From Phymatolithon calcareum (lineage: Eukaryota; Rhodophyta; Florideophyceae; Hapalidiales), in contig OZ345359.1 of assembly GCA_977006965.1 (NCBI GenBank), positions 2,046,001 to 2,110,000 on the forward strand: 64,000 nt of DNA, given 5' to 3'. Below, one piece after another: positions 20,631 to 31,929 of the stretch (position 1 is the stretch's first letter; every line of letters begins with the position of its first letter). Below the pieces are notes generated by a model. That model searched no databases and was not told where the DNA came from. It saw nothing but the letters and a program-made list of their open reading frames with translations. The position numbers and the translations under genes are program-made.

Positions 20631-23159
20631 ATGTCAAGCAACGGACGCAAGCCAGGCCCAAAAGAAGTTGTTGAGGTGCTAACGCAGAAGCTACGTGAAG
20701 AAGAACGCGATGTGCAGTCTCGCAGAACGGAATAACACGCTATAAGGTGCCTTTTAACATCCTTCTCTGCCCGAAAGGTGCTGACTGCCGAGACAACGGT
20801 GAAATCGCTTTTGAAAAAGGAAAGGGGTATACTAACCCATACAGCCACCTGAAGAGTTCCATACTTGGAGGAAGCGAAGATCACCTTTTTCAGGTCTACA
20901 GAGATGCGCTGGCCAGTCTACGCCGCCGCCAAGCAAGCTCGTTTATCGCCACTCACTCATCAATGACATTTCTCGCAACTGACAAGGAAAAGGCCATGTA
21001 CGGGTACATTAGACTTGTCGTCTACATGTCATTGCCGGTTTCACATGTTCAAAGCGAGGAATATCGCAGTAGAAGATGATGATGTTCAAGAAGGCATGAC
21101 GGATCTTGAAACCACTACGCACACGCTCACGTGCGTCAACTAGAGACGTGTTCGACTTCTTCGGGGTCAACGTGCATACCTAGGCAGTTTGTCAGGTTGC
21201 AGACATCTGCAATGTCAATAAGGCAATCGCCAGGCATATTAAAATCGCTCATGTAGCTTTGCTAGTCATAAGCTCAATTTAGAGGTGAACAAGATGGTTG
21301 TGAGTGACGATAGACTCCAAGCAGCGATAGTCCCAGTGCATGCAAGGATGAAGGACTGAAAAAAACTGAAGAACCGGGTAATACTACACAACCTTACGGA
21401 ATTGGCTCCAGTTATGCATAATTTTTTATTGCAATTTTTTTAAAGCCCCGCAGTCATACGAATGTACGGGCAGGGCTTCCTCATGTGCTCCCCTCGCTAG
21501 GGCGGCTCTACTCTTATGTCTGGCAATCTATCTGGGACCCTAGCATGTGTTCGGTTGTTTTGATTGCTCTTCGTAACAGTTTCGAGGCGCCGCTTCTTCT
21601 TTCAGTACAGGTCTTCTTCATGCTGCATACTCTCGATGATGCTTTTGCTGAAGAGCAAAAGGTCATCTAATGCCTTCTCAGTTGCCGCTCTGTCGTCTTC
21701 CTTGAGTTCATAGACTGACAAGTTGCGATCCAGGGTCTCCATGTGCTGTCTGACTTTGTTTCCGAATCTATCTGCCATCAGTGTGGTAGACACTTGGGGA
21801 AATCTTCCAAAGGCGTACTGAACCGCCAGTTTCCTGTGTTTCAGTTGTGGAAATTTGAGTATTGCGGGGAGTTCTCTTGTCTTGTCGTGCGGAATTTTCC
21901 TCTTTCTCTTCGATTCTAGGCTCTCTCCTTCCTTTTCCAGGAATGCTGATCGGAGTTCTTCTGCAGATTGGTTCTCAATTATGTGCTTCATCGCTTCATC
22001 AAACGGTTCTCTGGTTTCCATCGATGTGATGTCGTTACTTGTGGCTTGAAGCTCTTCTGAATTCCTTCTCTCTGGTGGTTGCATCAGAAACTTTTCTTTC
22101 CTCGCTATGGTCCTTCTCAGCATCTTGAAAGCTAGTATTTCCTGTCGATGGGAAGCAGCTTGGATTCGACATATTTGGCGAAGTCTATCCGTCTTTCCTC
22201 GTGCCAGTGACCCGACGACTTGTCTGAAAAACGTTTGTTCCACTTCCTTGACCGCGCTCTGGACATTTTCTGTCCACCGTGTTAAGTGCATAGCGTACTC
22301 CCAGCGTGGCTGGATTAATGCCTTGTAAACTTGGATGCATTTATGTATGCCAATTTCCTTAGTTATGCATAATGAGACACGTTGGTGCGGAAAGTATCAT
22401 ATGCTCAAGCGCATCAACCGCATACGCGAGCAGTTAATTGACGCGGCAAAGGCGGACGGAGCAACGATAGCTATGGACGAGAGCGAGCAGTTCGGCAACA
22501 GATCTATGCTGTACGCAAGTCAGTTTAAGCAAATCAATCAGGTAACTCTAGAACTACAGAAGCGCCGTGCTTCGTTGTCGGACTCTCGCTTAGCTCTTGA
22601 TGAGTTGATTTCAGCAGTCGAGCCGTGCAAGTACGATGTCAACTCACCATTATACCGATCGCAGCTTGGAAAACACTACATTGCATCACGTGCACCAATT
22701 GTGTGTGACCCAGCATTCGAGTCGGGAGTTGTTTCGATACAGCGCAGTGAGTCCGTTTCTATGACAAATGAAGAGAAGGATGCATGCAAGAAGCTCAAAG
22801 TGAAACACGATGACGGTATAACAAGTTCCATCGGCGGATCGGGTGGGGGCCGGCTGTCAATGGCGGAAAGAATTGCCGTAAAAAAGCGCAAGTGTGCCGA
22901 GGTCCATCAAACTTTTATAAATTGCGACTTTATTCTTGGATCAACTGCTGAGGTGGAGAGGCTTTGGTCGGTTGTCAAGAATGTTTTGACAGACAATCGC
23001 AAGAGGATGACACCGTTATTACTAGAAGCCCTGCTGTTTCTTAAAGAGAACAAAGGTTACTGGGACCAGCAATCGGTCTCCGTAGCGATGAACACTGCCT
23101 GGAGCGCAAGATTGATCCAACGCGTGAGTGAAGACATGGCGCAGGAGGACCTGAATTAG
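20631..23159 (+). pseudogene. hAT transposase, frameshifted and split by a LINE2
   Basis: The likely ATG is at 20631 (MSSNGRKPGPKEVVEVLTQ). A one-base deletion near 20731, relative to hAT-2, ends the first frame at 20735. The frame resumes at about 20740 with KVPFNILLCPKGADCRDNG (a possible BED-like zinc region) and runs to 21079. More breaks follow up to the LINE2-b insertion. After it, 22374-23159 is open: NETRWCGKYHMLKRI (hAT RW motif region), and near the end FILGSTAEVERLWSVVKN and RMTPLLLEALLFLK. The last two are the hAT C-terminal dimerisation domain. The enzyme would cut and paste the element in the nucleus. With these breaks it cannot be active as it stands. Confidence 0.88.
21423..22360 (-). 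mobile_element. LINE2-b: 5'-truncated copy inserted in hAT-1, 13-bp TSD
   Basis: The 229-codon minus frame (22291-21602) is the LINE2 C-terminal domain, with ENVQSAVKEVEQTFFRQVVG, RKRKIPHDKTRELPAILKF and VQYAFGRFPQVSTTLMADRF. The 3' tail ends in a run of T on the plus strand at 21423. The direct repeat AGTTATGCATAAT is perfect at 21410-21422 and 22361-22373. This is the longest uninterrupted LINE2 frame in the window. Confidence 0.95.
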
Positions 23160-23305
23160 ATTCTGTTATTGCAATTGATATTGGAAGAATGGTCAGATAT
23201 TGCAATTGCTATTGCCTTCAACCTTTCATTATTGGTATTGCAATTGCTATTGCATCATGTGCCCAAATAAATAACAATAATATTGGTAATATCCCTGACC
23301 CTACA

Positions 23306-23800
23306 GGAGAATACGTATCTTGGAGTATTCCTAAGACCTTGGGGAGTCACAGATATGCAAATGATACAGCTCCTGGAGAAGGCAAGGACGGCAGTGTGTG
23401 AGCTACGCACACTGGGAATATTCAAGTAAGGACTTAGCGTTCAGAAATGCATCCACGTGTACAAGACATTAGTTCCACCACGCTGGGAATTCGCAATGCA
23501 CTTGCGACAGGACAATAGAGTTGCCAGAAATCCTGAAGCTCCCCGGATTGAAACACAGACAAGTGGATCTTCAATAAATCTTCGGAAGATGCCCGCAAGT
23601 GTTGAGAACAAGTATGGCAGAAGAATTCGGAAGCATGGTTCGACAGTATATTACCACTCTGGGCCACAACTTGACAATATATGTTATGGAATATAAAAAG
23701 GTTGCCATCCGAAAAAGCCCTAGAGGCTATTTAGTGCGACAGTGGTCGAAGACATGCAGAAGGAAGAAGGGCTGTCCTGAAACAGAATATTCGTAAAGAT
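23306..23800 (+). mobile_element. LINE2-c, downstream part
   Basis: Continues the LINE2 after hAT-1. One frame reads LLEKARTAVCELRTLGIFK and HVYKTLVPPRWEFAMHL. Another reads LPEILKLPGLKHRQ and SMAEEFGSMVRQYITTLGHN, equivalent to LPAILKFPQLKHRK and LMADRFGNKVRQHMETLDRN of LINE2-b. About 130 codons are missing between the two parts, and stops are present. Confidence 0.75.
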
Positions 23801-25013
23801 TAGTGGAATGCCCTAACAACCCAGAACATATTGTGGGCCCTGCAAGAGGACCAAAGATTAGGCATCAGCTGACCCCAGGAAAGCAGCAAGCAAGGAAGTC
23901 TTGTCCTAAATCACTAAAATAGTAAAAATCAATACAAAAAACAGAAAACCACGCTCGCATGTTTCTGCCAATCTGAGAGAGATGATCCATTCTCTTTCTG
24001 GTACAAGACTTCTCCAAGCCATAAGCTCCTCCAGCAGCGCAGTACCTTGGGAGACCGTTTCAATACCAATTGCAAAGCAAAGATTTGAATAGAGCATGTT
24101 TGATAAGGACTCAATTCAACCGACGTGCGCAGTTCGAACTGTCGACGCTGAATATGGGAGAGCATCTTGTCTGTAAAGCTTGCGGAATCGCGTGCCTGGG
24201 TAGCCTGTTCCAGGAAGGATGGTTGAACTACACCCTCTATTCCATATCCAGGCTGCCTGCCAACAACGAGAAATCTAAACCTCCAAACGTTAGAGGACAA
24301 AGGCAAAAGAAATTTTGTATATAGAAGAAGTGATACCTTCCTGTCCTGTAATGAACTCATTTGCGCGCAGCACAGGATCACCTCGATTGCTGCGAGGAGA
24401 GGCTTCCTGTGCGAAAGGTTTACGAGGAATGCGCTCGAGTGCTTAGCTTCTTCTCTCCAATCCACAGTGCGACATGGAACTGTTGTGCAAAAGCTCGAGA
24501 ACCCTCGTTCGATTTCGTCATGCGCGCCAGAGATAAGCGATAGAATTCGCTTGGGCACATACTTCGCACGGACGAGCACCGCATCGTGCGCCAAGTGTTA
24601 CTGTAGTGTGTCGAATCAACCCTGGAGATACAAATAGCTCTCACTATTGCACTGGAAAGAACAGCATGGAGAAAACTTTGACCTTCGAAGCGTTTCTAAC
24701 CTCACGTGGGGGAAATGCAGAACGTAGTACAAATTATAAGACCCGACTGGAACAGAAATATGCAAGTAGTGTATTGTACAAAGATTGACATCGCTGCGAT
24801 GGATCCAGGGAGTCGTTTCGACAAGCTTTAAATCACATTCCAACACAACAGGCTGTGGAAGCGCTTCAACAGGGCTGGCATCCAATACATTGCATTACGC
24901 AGTATATTTCTATTGGAGCGCTATTGTAAGAGTCTGACATTATTGCATACATATTGCAAAGAGAGTGACTGGTATTCGCAGACGCATTTCCTGAATGTGA
25001 AGCAGATTTTCGA
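23800..25013. other. No gene recognised; TATTGC-rich end at 24.9-25.0 kb
   Basis: A 221-codon minus frame (24594-23929) has no recognisable motif. The last 120 bases contain ACATTGC, TATTGCA and ATATTGCAAAG words like hAT subterminal sequence. Their counterpart lies after 34065 (TATTGCAATTCTTATTGCAAAG). Confidence 0.4.
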
Positions 25014-25068
25014 TATTACCTTCATACAGATGCGCTGGTAACTTTTAAATGGCTAAATATTTTCCCTG

Positions 25069-25218
25069 TCACTAATTTTCACGTCTGTGTCACTAAATTG
25101 AAAAACAGCACGTCAGTGTCACTAATATGGAAAACAGCACTTCAGTGTCACTATTCTGAGAAACGATGGCTCAGTGTCACTAATCCTAAAATCGCTCTTC
25201 TGTGTCACTAAAAGCAAC
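25069..25218 (+). repeat. Left iteron array, GTGTCACTAA
   Basis: Six copies of (GT)GTCACTAA/GTCACTAT occur between 25069 and 25218, each separated by 21-35 bases of A-rich sequence (GGAAAACAGCACTTCA). A pair in the opposite orientation lies at 26021-26065 (TTAGTGACA). Confidence 0.9.
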
Positions 25219-26439
25219 TCAATAAGACACAATTATGCTCTTTGGGAAAAGTTTCAGAAAACTTTTCGAAATATCAATGCCGATCATGTGAATAGATTTT
25301 CGTTATACATACTACACAAATCAAATGCTGAACGTGAATGCATTTCTGAATGCACTCGTGATTACGGCCACATAGAGAGCCTGCTGTTGGTGCAACTGCA
25401 GTACTGTAAATGCCTCGGCACTTGCAGAAAGCACTCCTCGCTCCAACACAAAAGAAAGGGACAACCGAGAAACCGGGAAATTATCGCCAAGCAAGGAAAT
25501 TCTCGCGACTGCTATCGATATGAAGCTGGTCGAGGTGTACACTAACCACTGCAACAGTTTGCCGTCTTATAACGCCTTAATTTAGCTGGAGCTCAAGATA
25601 TCATGGGGAATATTCTGCTCCCATAACCTGCAGGCCTTCAGTTTTATGGAGCAGATCATTCCCGAGGAAAACTTGAGCTTATTGCATTAAGTTGACTGTT
25701 CAGAGCCATTAATCATGCCTGCGGTTTTGCGAGAGCTTTGCCATTGACCACAGAGCACTACTGCAAAAGTTTCTCTTTGGCCCAATTTATCTACGTTATG
25801 GGCCAATTCGACTTTGTCGTGATTAGACCGTTACAAAGATAAACATTATCACCCGATGACTATCATATAGAATCTCAAAACCCTTGTGCACAACGCCTGG
25901 AGCTTGGGAAACGTGGACTCGGCAAGGAGTATTAATCCTTGCCAAATTTTTACAAGATGAATAGACTTTGCAATAACTATTTCCCGAAAATTGTACATTT
26001 CTGGCTTCTTCTGTAATTTTTAGTGACATGGTCGATCCGTTTGAAAGATTAGTGACACTGAGATGCTACAATCTTTTGCCGCAGGCGACATGCAATTTCA
26101 GTACCATCTGATGGGCCAAGCGACAAAGGTATAGGGAGTCATACATGACCCTGTACACTGGGGTTCCGGAGCGCTACACGCCGTGACGAAACAGTGATTG
26201 TGCGTAACACACTTACGGCTCCGTCAGATTTTCATGGGAGCTGAAATGCACTTGTGCCTTCGGCATATGTGATGATTCCATACCACCTATCAAGTTGAGC
26301 AGACCCTCTCTCGTCTCTAAAAGAAACAGATTAGCATCGACGCATATCGTTCGCAAAGCATGTTTTTTTGAGGGAGCAACATATTATCAATCTGAATGTG
26401 TAGAGGCCCAAGCATGGAGACGCAAAACAACCAAGCATT

Positions 26440-26830
26440 CCCCTCGACATCTGATAGAGCAGTACTCTCTGTAGTTCCTATTTCCCGCTTCTTGATCTCA
26501 GATGACCGTTCCCGTTAAGACGACGAAATATTTCGTCAACTACAAATTGTTTGTCCACATGCTTGTGTACTGTTGCGCAGTCGTTCTGTGCAAACAGCAA
26601 AAGGCGTAGCAGACTACCTAATGTCTTCTCTATTTCACTTGAGAGCACGTAGAGACTTGACGACTCCTTAAGTCGCTACGGAGAGAATGTAAACAGTCAA
26701 GAATTCGATCGTCAGGGCTTTGTCCACGGTGTCCAACATAGCGAGAACAACTGGAATTACATGAATATAAATCGAATGAGACAAACCGGTCCAGTGCTCA
26801 GTGGTGTAAGTTGTCTCGTCGTACAGACCT
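26440..26830 (-). pseudogene. ORF-X partial copy (inverted)
   Basis: The minus strand reads through decayed versions of the C-terminal third of ORF-X at 30780-31179, for example GTTCTCGCTATGTTGGACAC and GTGGACAAACAATTTGTAGT. Frameshifts are frequent. It is one of at least three partial copies; the others are at 31205-31400 and 32395-32700. Confidence 0.7.
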
Positions 26831-27139
26831 TCTTTCTTTTATTACAGAAAACTCTAACTTAAATTTGCACCAGGGGATGTTTTCAAACAGCCCCTCATTG
26901 TTCCCGACTTTGAGTACGTCGAGCGGTTTCTCATTGTAAATTTCTTCCGCTGCTTTGGTGTCAATTCTACCAATACTCTGGCGTCTTGATACAGTCCGTG
27001 CACTACATTGTAGGAATAGATACTCAGCCGTCTCCCTGGTTCCCAATGAGCAGGGCTTGTGAATCAACCGAAGCAATTTGAAATCCTTCTGCCAGTGAAC
27101 AGCATTCTGCGGCAAGCTGGTTAAGGTTAGTTTCAGCAC
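26798..27139 (-). pseudogene. Possible C-terminal zinc-knuckle end of a non-LTR retrotransposon
   Basis: The 114-codon frame contains KPCSLGTRETAEYLFLQCSA. This resembles the C..C....ET..HL...C motif near the C-terminus of many LINE/RT proteins. It has no RT core beside it and is not LINE1 or LINE2 of this window. A similar motif is at about 50640-50705. Confidence 0.35.
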
Positions 27140-28043
27140 GCCTGCGGCCTATATTGAACTCTGGGGTGGGAAATTTATTCTCCTTAGCTTTGCCGAATGG
27201 TGCGGTTTGATGATGGCGCGCAGCTTCTAGGACTAAGGGTATTTTTGATGTACCACCGTACAGACCTTCAATTCTGTTCTTTAGATTTTCTTCCTAAACG
27301 TCATTTGATGATAAAATATGCTCGCCCTCGTCAATGGGGACAGTACCTAGACTGCGTACTTCGGAATGTCGTCATCTTGTCGTTTGTCGAGCACAAAAAT
27401 TCAAATTCTATGCACTGACATTCCATTCACTGCACTGTCTGTTCTTCGTGCACCCGATTTCCTTTAATGTCACATGAGATATTTTCGGTTGGATTTTTAT
27501 TCCCTGGGAGGGGGGGACTTGTTCAAAAGTCTTAATTTGTTGACGCCTGATAGAGTATGATTCAGAAGAATTACTGATTTGCCCTGGCCCTTTATCCAGC
27601 CGCTTTGGCTCTTTATCCGGCCACTTTTGGGGCGGCTGGACTTAGCAGCATGATCTGAGAATATTTTGGTACAATAGCCTCTCATTGACCACGTTGGTCG
27701 TCGAACTATTCTCTATTCCTCTCTCGGGTACCAAATAGACAATATAGCTTCAAGAAAACCCACATCCATGCATGTTTCGGTCCGCCGGCATCATGTTTAC
27801 TATCTAGGATTGCAATTAGTTCATGAGATATAAATTTTGTGTGCAATAATTTCTTATATTGAACAGCACATTTCAGGGGTACAGGGTTTTTATGCAGTTA
27901 AACAATTTGTCTCCTGCACTCTCACGCATTCTATTGAGATCCCAGTGATTTTGATAGGGCTTAAGAAAGATCGCGCTGCTACAACAAGAATCGAAAAGTT
28001 CCGTAGTAGACTCCGCACTGTAACGATTATCAAATAAAAAGAC

Positions 28044-28410
28044 TCAACTGACTTCATTTACTCGAAGGCTCGAAAAACCAAGTAGAGCATAAGAGTTAAC
28101 TTCGTCTTCGAGACCTAAGTATTTCATCATTTCGCTCAAGTCATTCCACAAATAAGTTCTGAAAAGATACAGCAAATCTTTCTTCAGAACAAAATATTGA
28201 TATCCCAATCCTCCACGACGGGCACTGTGCTCCTGGATTGCTGGTATTCCATATTCCTTGCCCATTTGTTTCAACGTCTTTGAGTATGCTGTATGTAAAA
28301 ATGGGTGACCGGGTTGCAAAACGTTGTCGGTTACTGTCAAAAAAAGCGGCCCGAATGTAATTCCTTGAGCAAGCAACACAGCCTGCCACAGGAGAAGCTT
28401 CTCGAGACTG
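28044..28410 (-). pseudogene. Tyrosine recombinase relic (Crypton/DIRS-like integrase C-terminal domain)
   Basis: The minus frame reads LLLWQAVLLAQGITFGPLFLTV, then HPFLHTAYSKTLKQMG, then IQEHSARRGGLGYQYFVLKK and MMKYLGLEDEVNSYALLGF. HSARRGG fits the HxxR box of tyrosine recombinases, and the last piece has a candidate nucleophile Tyr (NSYAL) at the expected distance. The typical order, a GPLF strand, an F..L/LK..G helix, HS.RRGG, then W..M..Y, is kept. The upstream catalytic Arg region is out of frame or lost at about 28410. Such enzymes cut and rejoin DNA through a phosphotyrosine and drive Crypton or DIRS elements. Which element it belonged to is unclear. Confidence 0.5.
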
Positions 28411-28432
28411 CAAAAGCTGCGATGCTAATATT

Positions 28433-29122
28433 ATGCGAGAAGTTTCCAGGTGCAGATCATTCCTTTCCCAAGCTCCGTCTCCTCCACCTGGAAGCCCAAT
28501 ATGGCTTTGCCAAGGCACAGATTCTCTAACTGGAGTATGTCTGCCTCCAATGTTGAACATAGAAGGACGAATCACGTCAAGATCCGACATGCGACCATCA
28601 CGAGCTCCTGGAAGCGTACTTCAAGTCAACAACACGTTTACCACGGTCATTGCTTCCCAGCCTGGCGAATCACAAGCTGATAATACATTCAAAACGGCCA
28701 GCAAGCAGAGCCCAAAAAAGACCATTTCTAAATTTTCAAAAAGTCGTTCTTTCATTCCAATGCAACCGCAATGCGTTGCAGATATCCTGGTGCACTGGAT
28801 TTGGGGATCTGTCACAGAGGGGCTACTAAAACCTTTGGTTAGCTTTACAAAAGAGGAGAGAAATGGTACGGCAAGAGCTCGAAAGCTTTTTGACAAAAGG
28901 AAAAAGATAGCAATGGCATTTCTGATCTTTGCACCAAAATTTGGAATTTCGGAGTACGAACGAAAATTCGTTCCTTTATTCTCCAAGAGGGTTGCAAACA
29001 AAGCTCTAGATATGAGCCGTAATTTCTTGAAGTCGGAATGTGAAAGAGATTCAAGACTGCGAATAGCTATAGGAAGCGAAGATTCGATTCTTGAAATGAC
29101 TAACACTGCAAGTGAGACTTAG
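28433..29122 (+). CDS. Unrecognised 229-residue ORF inside the 9-kb element
   Basis: Starts at an ATG (28433) and runs uninterrupted. The N-terminal 100 residues are Ser/Pro-rich and the C-terminal half is basic and helical. A CVADILVHWIWGSV motif followed by KEERNGTARARKLFDKRKKI is reminiscent of the GCR1_C DNA-binding domain carried by some Cryptons. That would suit the recombinase relic on the other strand just to the left. The resemblance is weak, and the 5' 150 bases overlap the recombinase relic antisense. It may be a decayed fragment. Confidence 0.35.
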   Translation: MREVSRCRSFLSQAPSPPPGSPIWLCQGTDSLTGVCLPPMLNIEGRITSRSDMRPSRAPGSVLQVNNTFTTVIASQPGESQADNTFKTASKQSPKKTISKFSKSRSFIPMQPQCVADILVHWIWGSVTEGLLKPLVSFTKEERNGTARARKLFDKRKKIAMAFLIFAPKFGISEYERKFVPLFSKRVANKALDMSRNFLKSECERDSRLRIAIGSEDSILEMTNTASET

Positions 29123-29299
29123 AATCTTGAACATGTCCTGAGATTTTCAAAGGGATAATTTATTAAATTTCATTATTCATGCTCTTATACTTTCAACTGC
29201 TACCACTCAGGTCAGATCGTGTCATTTCCAATACATTGTTGCACGAGAAACAGAAGTCAGTATACTTAAATTCGTACAGTACACAAAAGTATACACATT

Positions 29300-29650
29300 G
29301 AAAGAGATGGTGCGATATTCTTCCATTTTGTGCTAAAAAGCAATGTATCGTGTCCACTTAAAAAATATGCAGTACAAGAAGTACTGCAGAAACTTGATTT
29401 TTGCACTGTACAAATACATGTTGTGCCCTACAAAATATGGAGTACACAAGAAAAGACTTACTGCAACATACAAATATAAGTTGCAAATAATAAATAATAT
29501 TTTGTACACCAAAAACGTATGGCGCACACGAAAACAATAAATTGTGTGCACCTAAAACGTATGGAGCACACCAAAACTATAAATTTTGTACGCCAAAACA
29601 AATTTGTACAGTATCTAACTCGATACTGTACACATTTTTTTCGTGTACAA
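29300..29650. repeat. GTACACCAAAA-type subterminal repeats, upstream block
   Basis: Repeated words TTGTACACCAAAAACGTATG, GGAGCACACCAAAACTATAA and TTTTGTACGCCAAAAC occur about 35-60 bp apart. Related blocks lie at 31870-32400 in the same orientation and around 27360-27470 inverted. Confidence 0.7.
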
Positions 29651-29793
29651 TTGTGGTCTGAAGTAATTTTTCTTACACCAAGCCCGGTTTCATTTTGCTT
29701 CCAGGGTATTGGACAGAGTCAAATGAGTGGACGAGATCTGTTTCGCGCTCTGTACATTATTTCGTCCAGCTGTCGAAGCTTCAGCAGAAGCTG

Positions 29794-31179
29794 ATGTGCA
29801 CTACCACACTCAACATGGTCTCGGTCCCGATTCCAAGCCTAGCCATTGTGCACACGGACCTCACCCCTCAAATGTCTTCTGAGGGTAACGTTAGTGTCAG
29901 TAGAGCGCACATATGGCCCCAAATCATTCAGCGTGCTTCTGAAAAAGCCAGCGAGTACTTCGCAGATGGGGCCAAAACAAATGCTGTTGCGTCTATTTCT
30001 GTTTTCCGCACAGGCGAGAACTCAGTACCGGGTTCCGGAGTAACGTATGCAAAGGAAGAGGCACTCGGTCACCGGATCAGGCGGCAGATGTACAACAGTG
30101 TATACACAAAGGCCGTAAAGGAATCCTTATCACATTGCTTTCCGATTTATTTAACCGAATCTGGTCTTAGTGAAGATACGAAGTTGTCGCTGGACCGTCT
30201 CGAAAAGTACGTCCGAGAAGCTGGCAGACATGTGCAACCGTTACAGAATGCCGCCGGCAGTTCTTTTATGGGGTCTATTCCGTACAGCGTTTATGCACTG
30301 TTTCTCACTGTATTGGTTTTCCGTGGCGAGCAATTAACCTTTGAGCATCTAAAAGGCAGAATGGATGAGCTTCTTGAGACGATAGAAGGGTTTTCGTCCA
30401 CCGGGTATGCGATTTCAAATGATGACGTCAAGAAACTCAAGAGCGGCATTGTGCTTTTGATGGAGTGTTTTGGTGTTGTGTCAAATGGGTATGCTATTGA
30501 TAATAGCCAGCGCGGAAAAATAGAAGACGAAGTTAATCTCGCTCTGTGGCAGATGCAAGGCGATGTCGACGACGATGATGAATTCGTCGTACAGTATCAC
30601 TAGTTTTCCGAAGCTGATGACCTTCTCAATTCCCTGGGTATTATTGATTTCTATGCGAAGCGCGATTTTATGGATCGGCGAGCACGAGATCGAGACGCCT
30701 TCAAAGCGGCCGTGATAATGGGCGAAAGTTCAGATCAACGCAAAAGGCTAAAGAACAGAATTGAATGTGTGTACTACGAAGCTACTGACACCACTGAGCA
30801 CTGGGCCGGTTTGTCTCATGCGTTTTTTATTCACGGAACTCCAGTTGTTCTCGCCATGTTAGACACCGTGGACAAAGCCCGTTCTGATGATCAATTTCTT
30901 GACTGTTTACATTCTCTCTGTAGCGACTTGAGGGGTCGTCAAGTCTCTAGGCGCCCTCTACGTGAAATGGGGAAGAAATACGGTTCTCTGCTACGCCTTT
31001 TGCTCCTTGCACAGAACGACTGCGCAGCAGTACACAAGCATGTGGACAAACAATTTGTAGTTGACGAAATATTTCGTCGTCTTGACGGGAACGGTCATCT
31101 GAGGTCAAGAAAAACTAATCGGGAAATAGGAACTACAGAGAGTACTGCTCTATCAGATGACGAGGCGGAGGTTTGGTAG
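29794..31179 (+). pseudogene. ORF-X: unrecognised ~460-codon protein with one in-frame TAG
   Basis: The first in-frame ATG is at 29794. The frame is open upstream to 29695, just after a TTGCTTCCAG that could be a splice acceptor. A single TAG at 30601-30603 interrupts it, and the same frame continues (FSEADDLLNSLG, then MDRRARDRDAFK) to 31179. The first part has alternating helices with a hydrophobic SIPYSVYALFLTVLVF segment. The second part has EHWAGLSHAFFIHGTPVV and a conserved C-terminal third that recurs as partial copies. The tail DDEAEVW is acidic. I recognise no family. Its position and partial duplicates suggest a mobile-element protein. The lone stop could be a recent mutation, readthrough or a sequencing error. 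Confidence 0.5.
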
Positions 31180-31380
31180 TTTTGCGTCTCCATGCTTGGG
31201 CCTAACTGACCGTTTTGTCTCATGCGTTTTATTTCATGGAATTCCAGTTGTTCTCGCTATGTTGGACACCGTGGACAGAGCCCGTACTGATGATCGATTT
31301 CTTGCCCCTTTGCATTCTCTCCTAGTGACTTAATGGGTCTTCAAGTCTCTAGGCGCTACTAGCACTTTAGTTTTCGTCTC

Positions 31381-31600
31381 CTTCCTTTGCACCACGAGAG
31401 GAACCATGTGGATAAAAGCTTGATTGAAATTGAGATGAACTCAAAGGCATCTCTAGTTGTGCGAAGTTTAGGCAGTCTCGTGGCTGGGATGGACGGCAAA
31501 AACTTAAACCAGGTCCGTACCTTGCTTGAACTAAAAATGTAAGTTATTCATATTACATTAAATGGAAGGAGCTTCCCCACTTTCGAGGACTGGAAAATAC
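31381..31600 (+). repeat. Direct repeat, copy 1 (partner 33131-33365)
   Basis: TTGAAATTGAGATGAACTCA, then GTTGTGCGAA..TAGG and AATGG.AGGAGCTT.CCC words are shared with 33131-33365 in the same order and orientation, about 1.75 kb apart. Confidence 0.75.
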
Positions 31601-31860
31601 ATGGTGCAGAGTGCACCTACATCTTCATGTGTCTCCTTGCATTCACGAGATGTAGGTGCACTCTGCAGTATGTATTTTGAGTCCGTGATCGGATGTGCAT
31701 TGCAGGCTGATCCAGATATCGATTATCCGTCTTTGCAAACCGCAGAGGTGAATTGCTTGCAGTGGTCCTGTTGCACGAACAGATGAGTTCTTGGCATTGT
31801 GAATGAGTGACGTACAGCAATATATTCTGGACATAATGCAGATCCTAGAGTTTGCTACGT
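31594..31860 (+). repeat. Inverted repeat, left arm (partner 32708-32912), with its own hairpin
   Basis: The arm matches the reverse complement of 32708-32912 (GTCCGTGATCGGATGTGCAT and GCAGTGGTCCTGTTGCACGA words). At its start, AAATACATGGTGCAGAGTGC and the following CACCTACATCT form a hairpin with AGATGTAGGTGCACTCTGCA and GTATGTATTT around 31650-31677. Confidence 0.8.
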
Positions 31861-31929
31861 ACAATTAAATTTGCACAATATATTTTGTGCAGCACAATAT
31901 AAATAATATTGCGTACACCAAAATAAGTT

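Larger units (their letters stand above)
20195..23297 (+). mobile_element. hAT-1: 3.1-kb hAT transposon with 8-bp TSD
   Basis: The left end CACGCTTGGTAGCAATATTA and the right end AATATTGGTAATATCCCTG are imperfect terminal inverted repeats. The subterminal regions are packed with TATTGCAAT words. The direct repeats ACCCTGCA (20187-20194) and ACCCTACA (23298-23305) match at 7 of 8 bases. The 8-bp length fits hAT. It is inserted in LINE2-c and contains LINE2-b. Confidence 0.9.

Noticed and set aside
23929-24594. 221-codon minus frame
   Set aside because: No recognisable motif; composition is like the surrounding non-coding DNA.
25069-25218. Evenly spaced short repeats as a CRISPR array
   Set aside because: Units are 8-10 bp, spacing varies from 21 to 35 bp, the spacers are A-rich and similar, there are no cas genes, and the same array occurs inverted at the other end of an element.
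29343-29551. Short open frames within the GTACACCAAAA blocks
   Set aside because: They are by-products of AT-rich tandem-like repeats on both strands.
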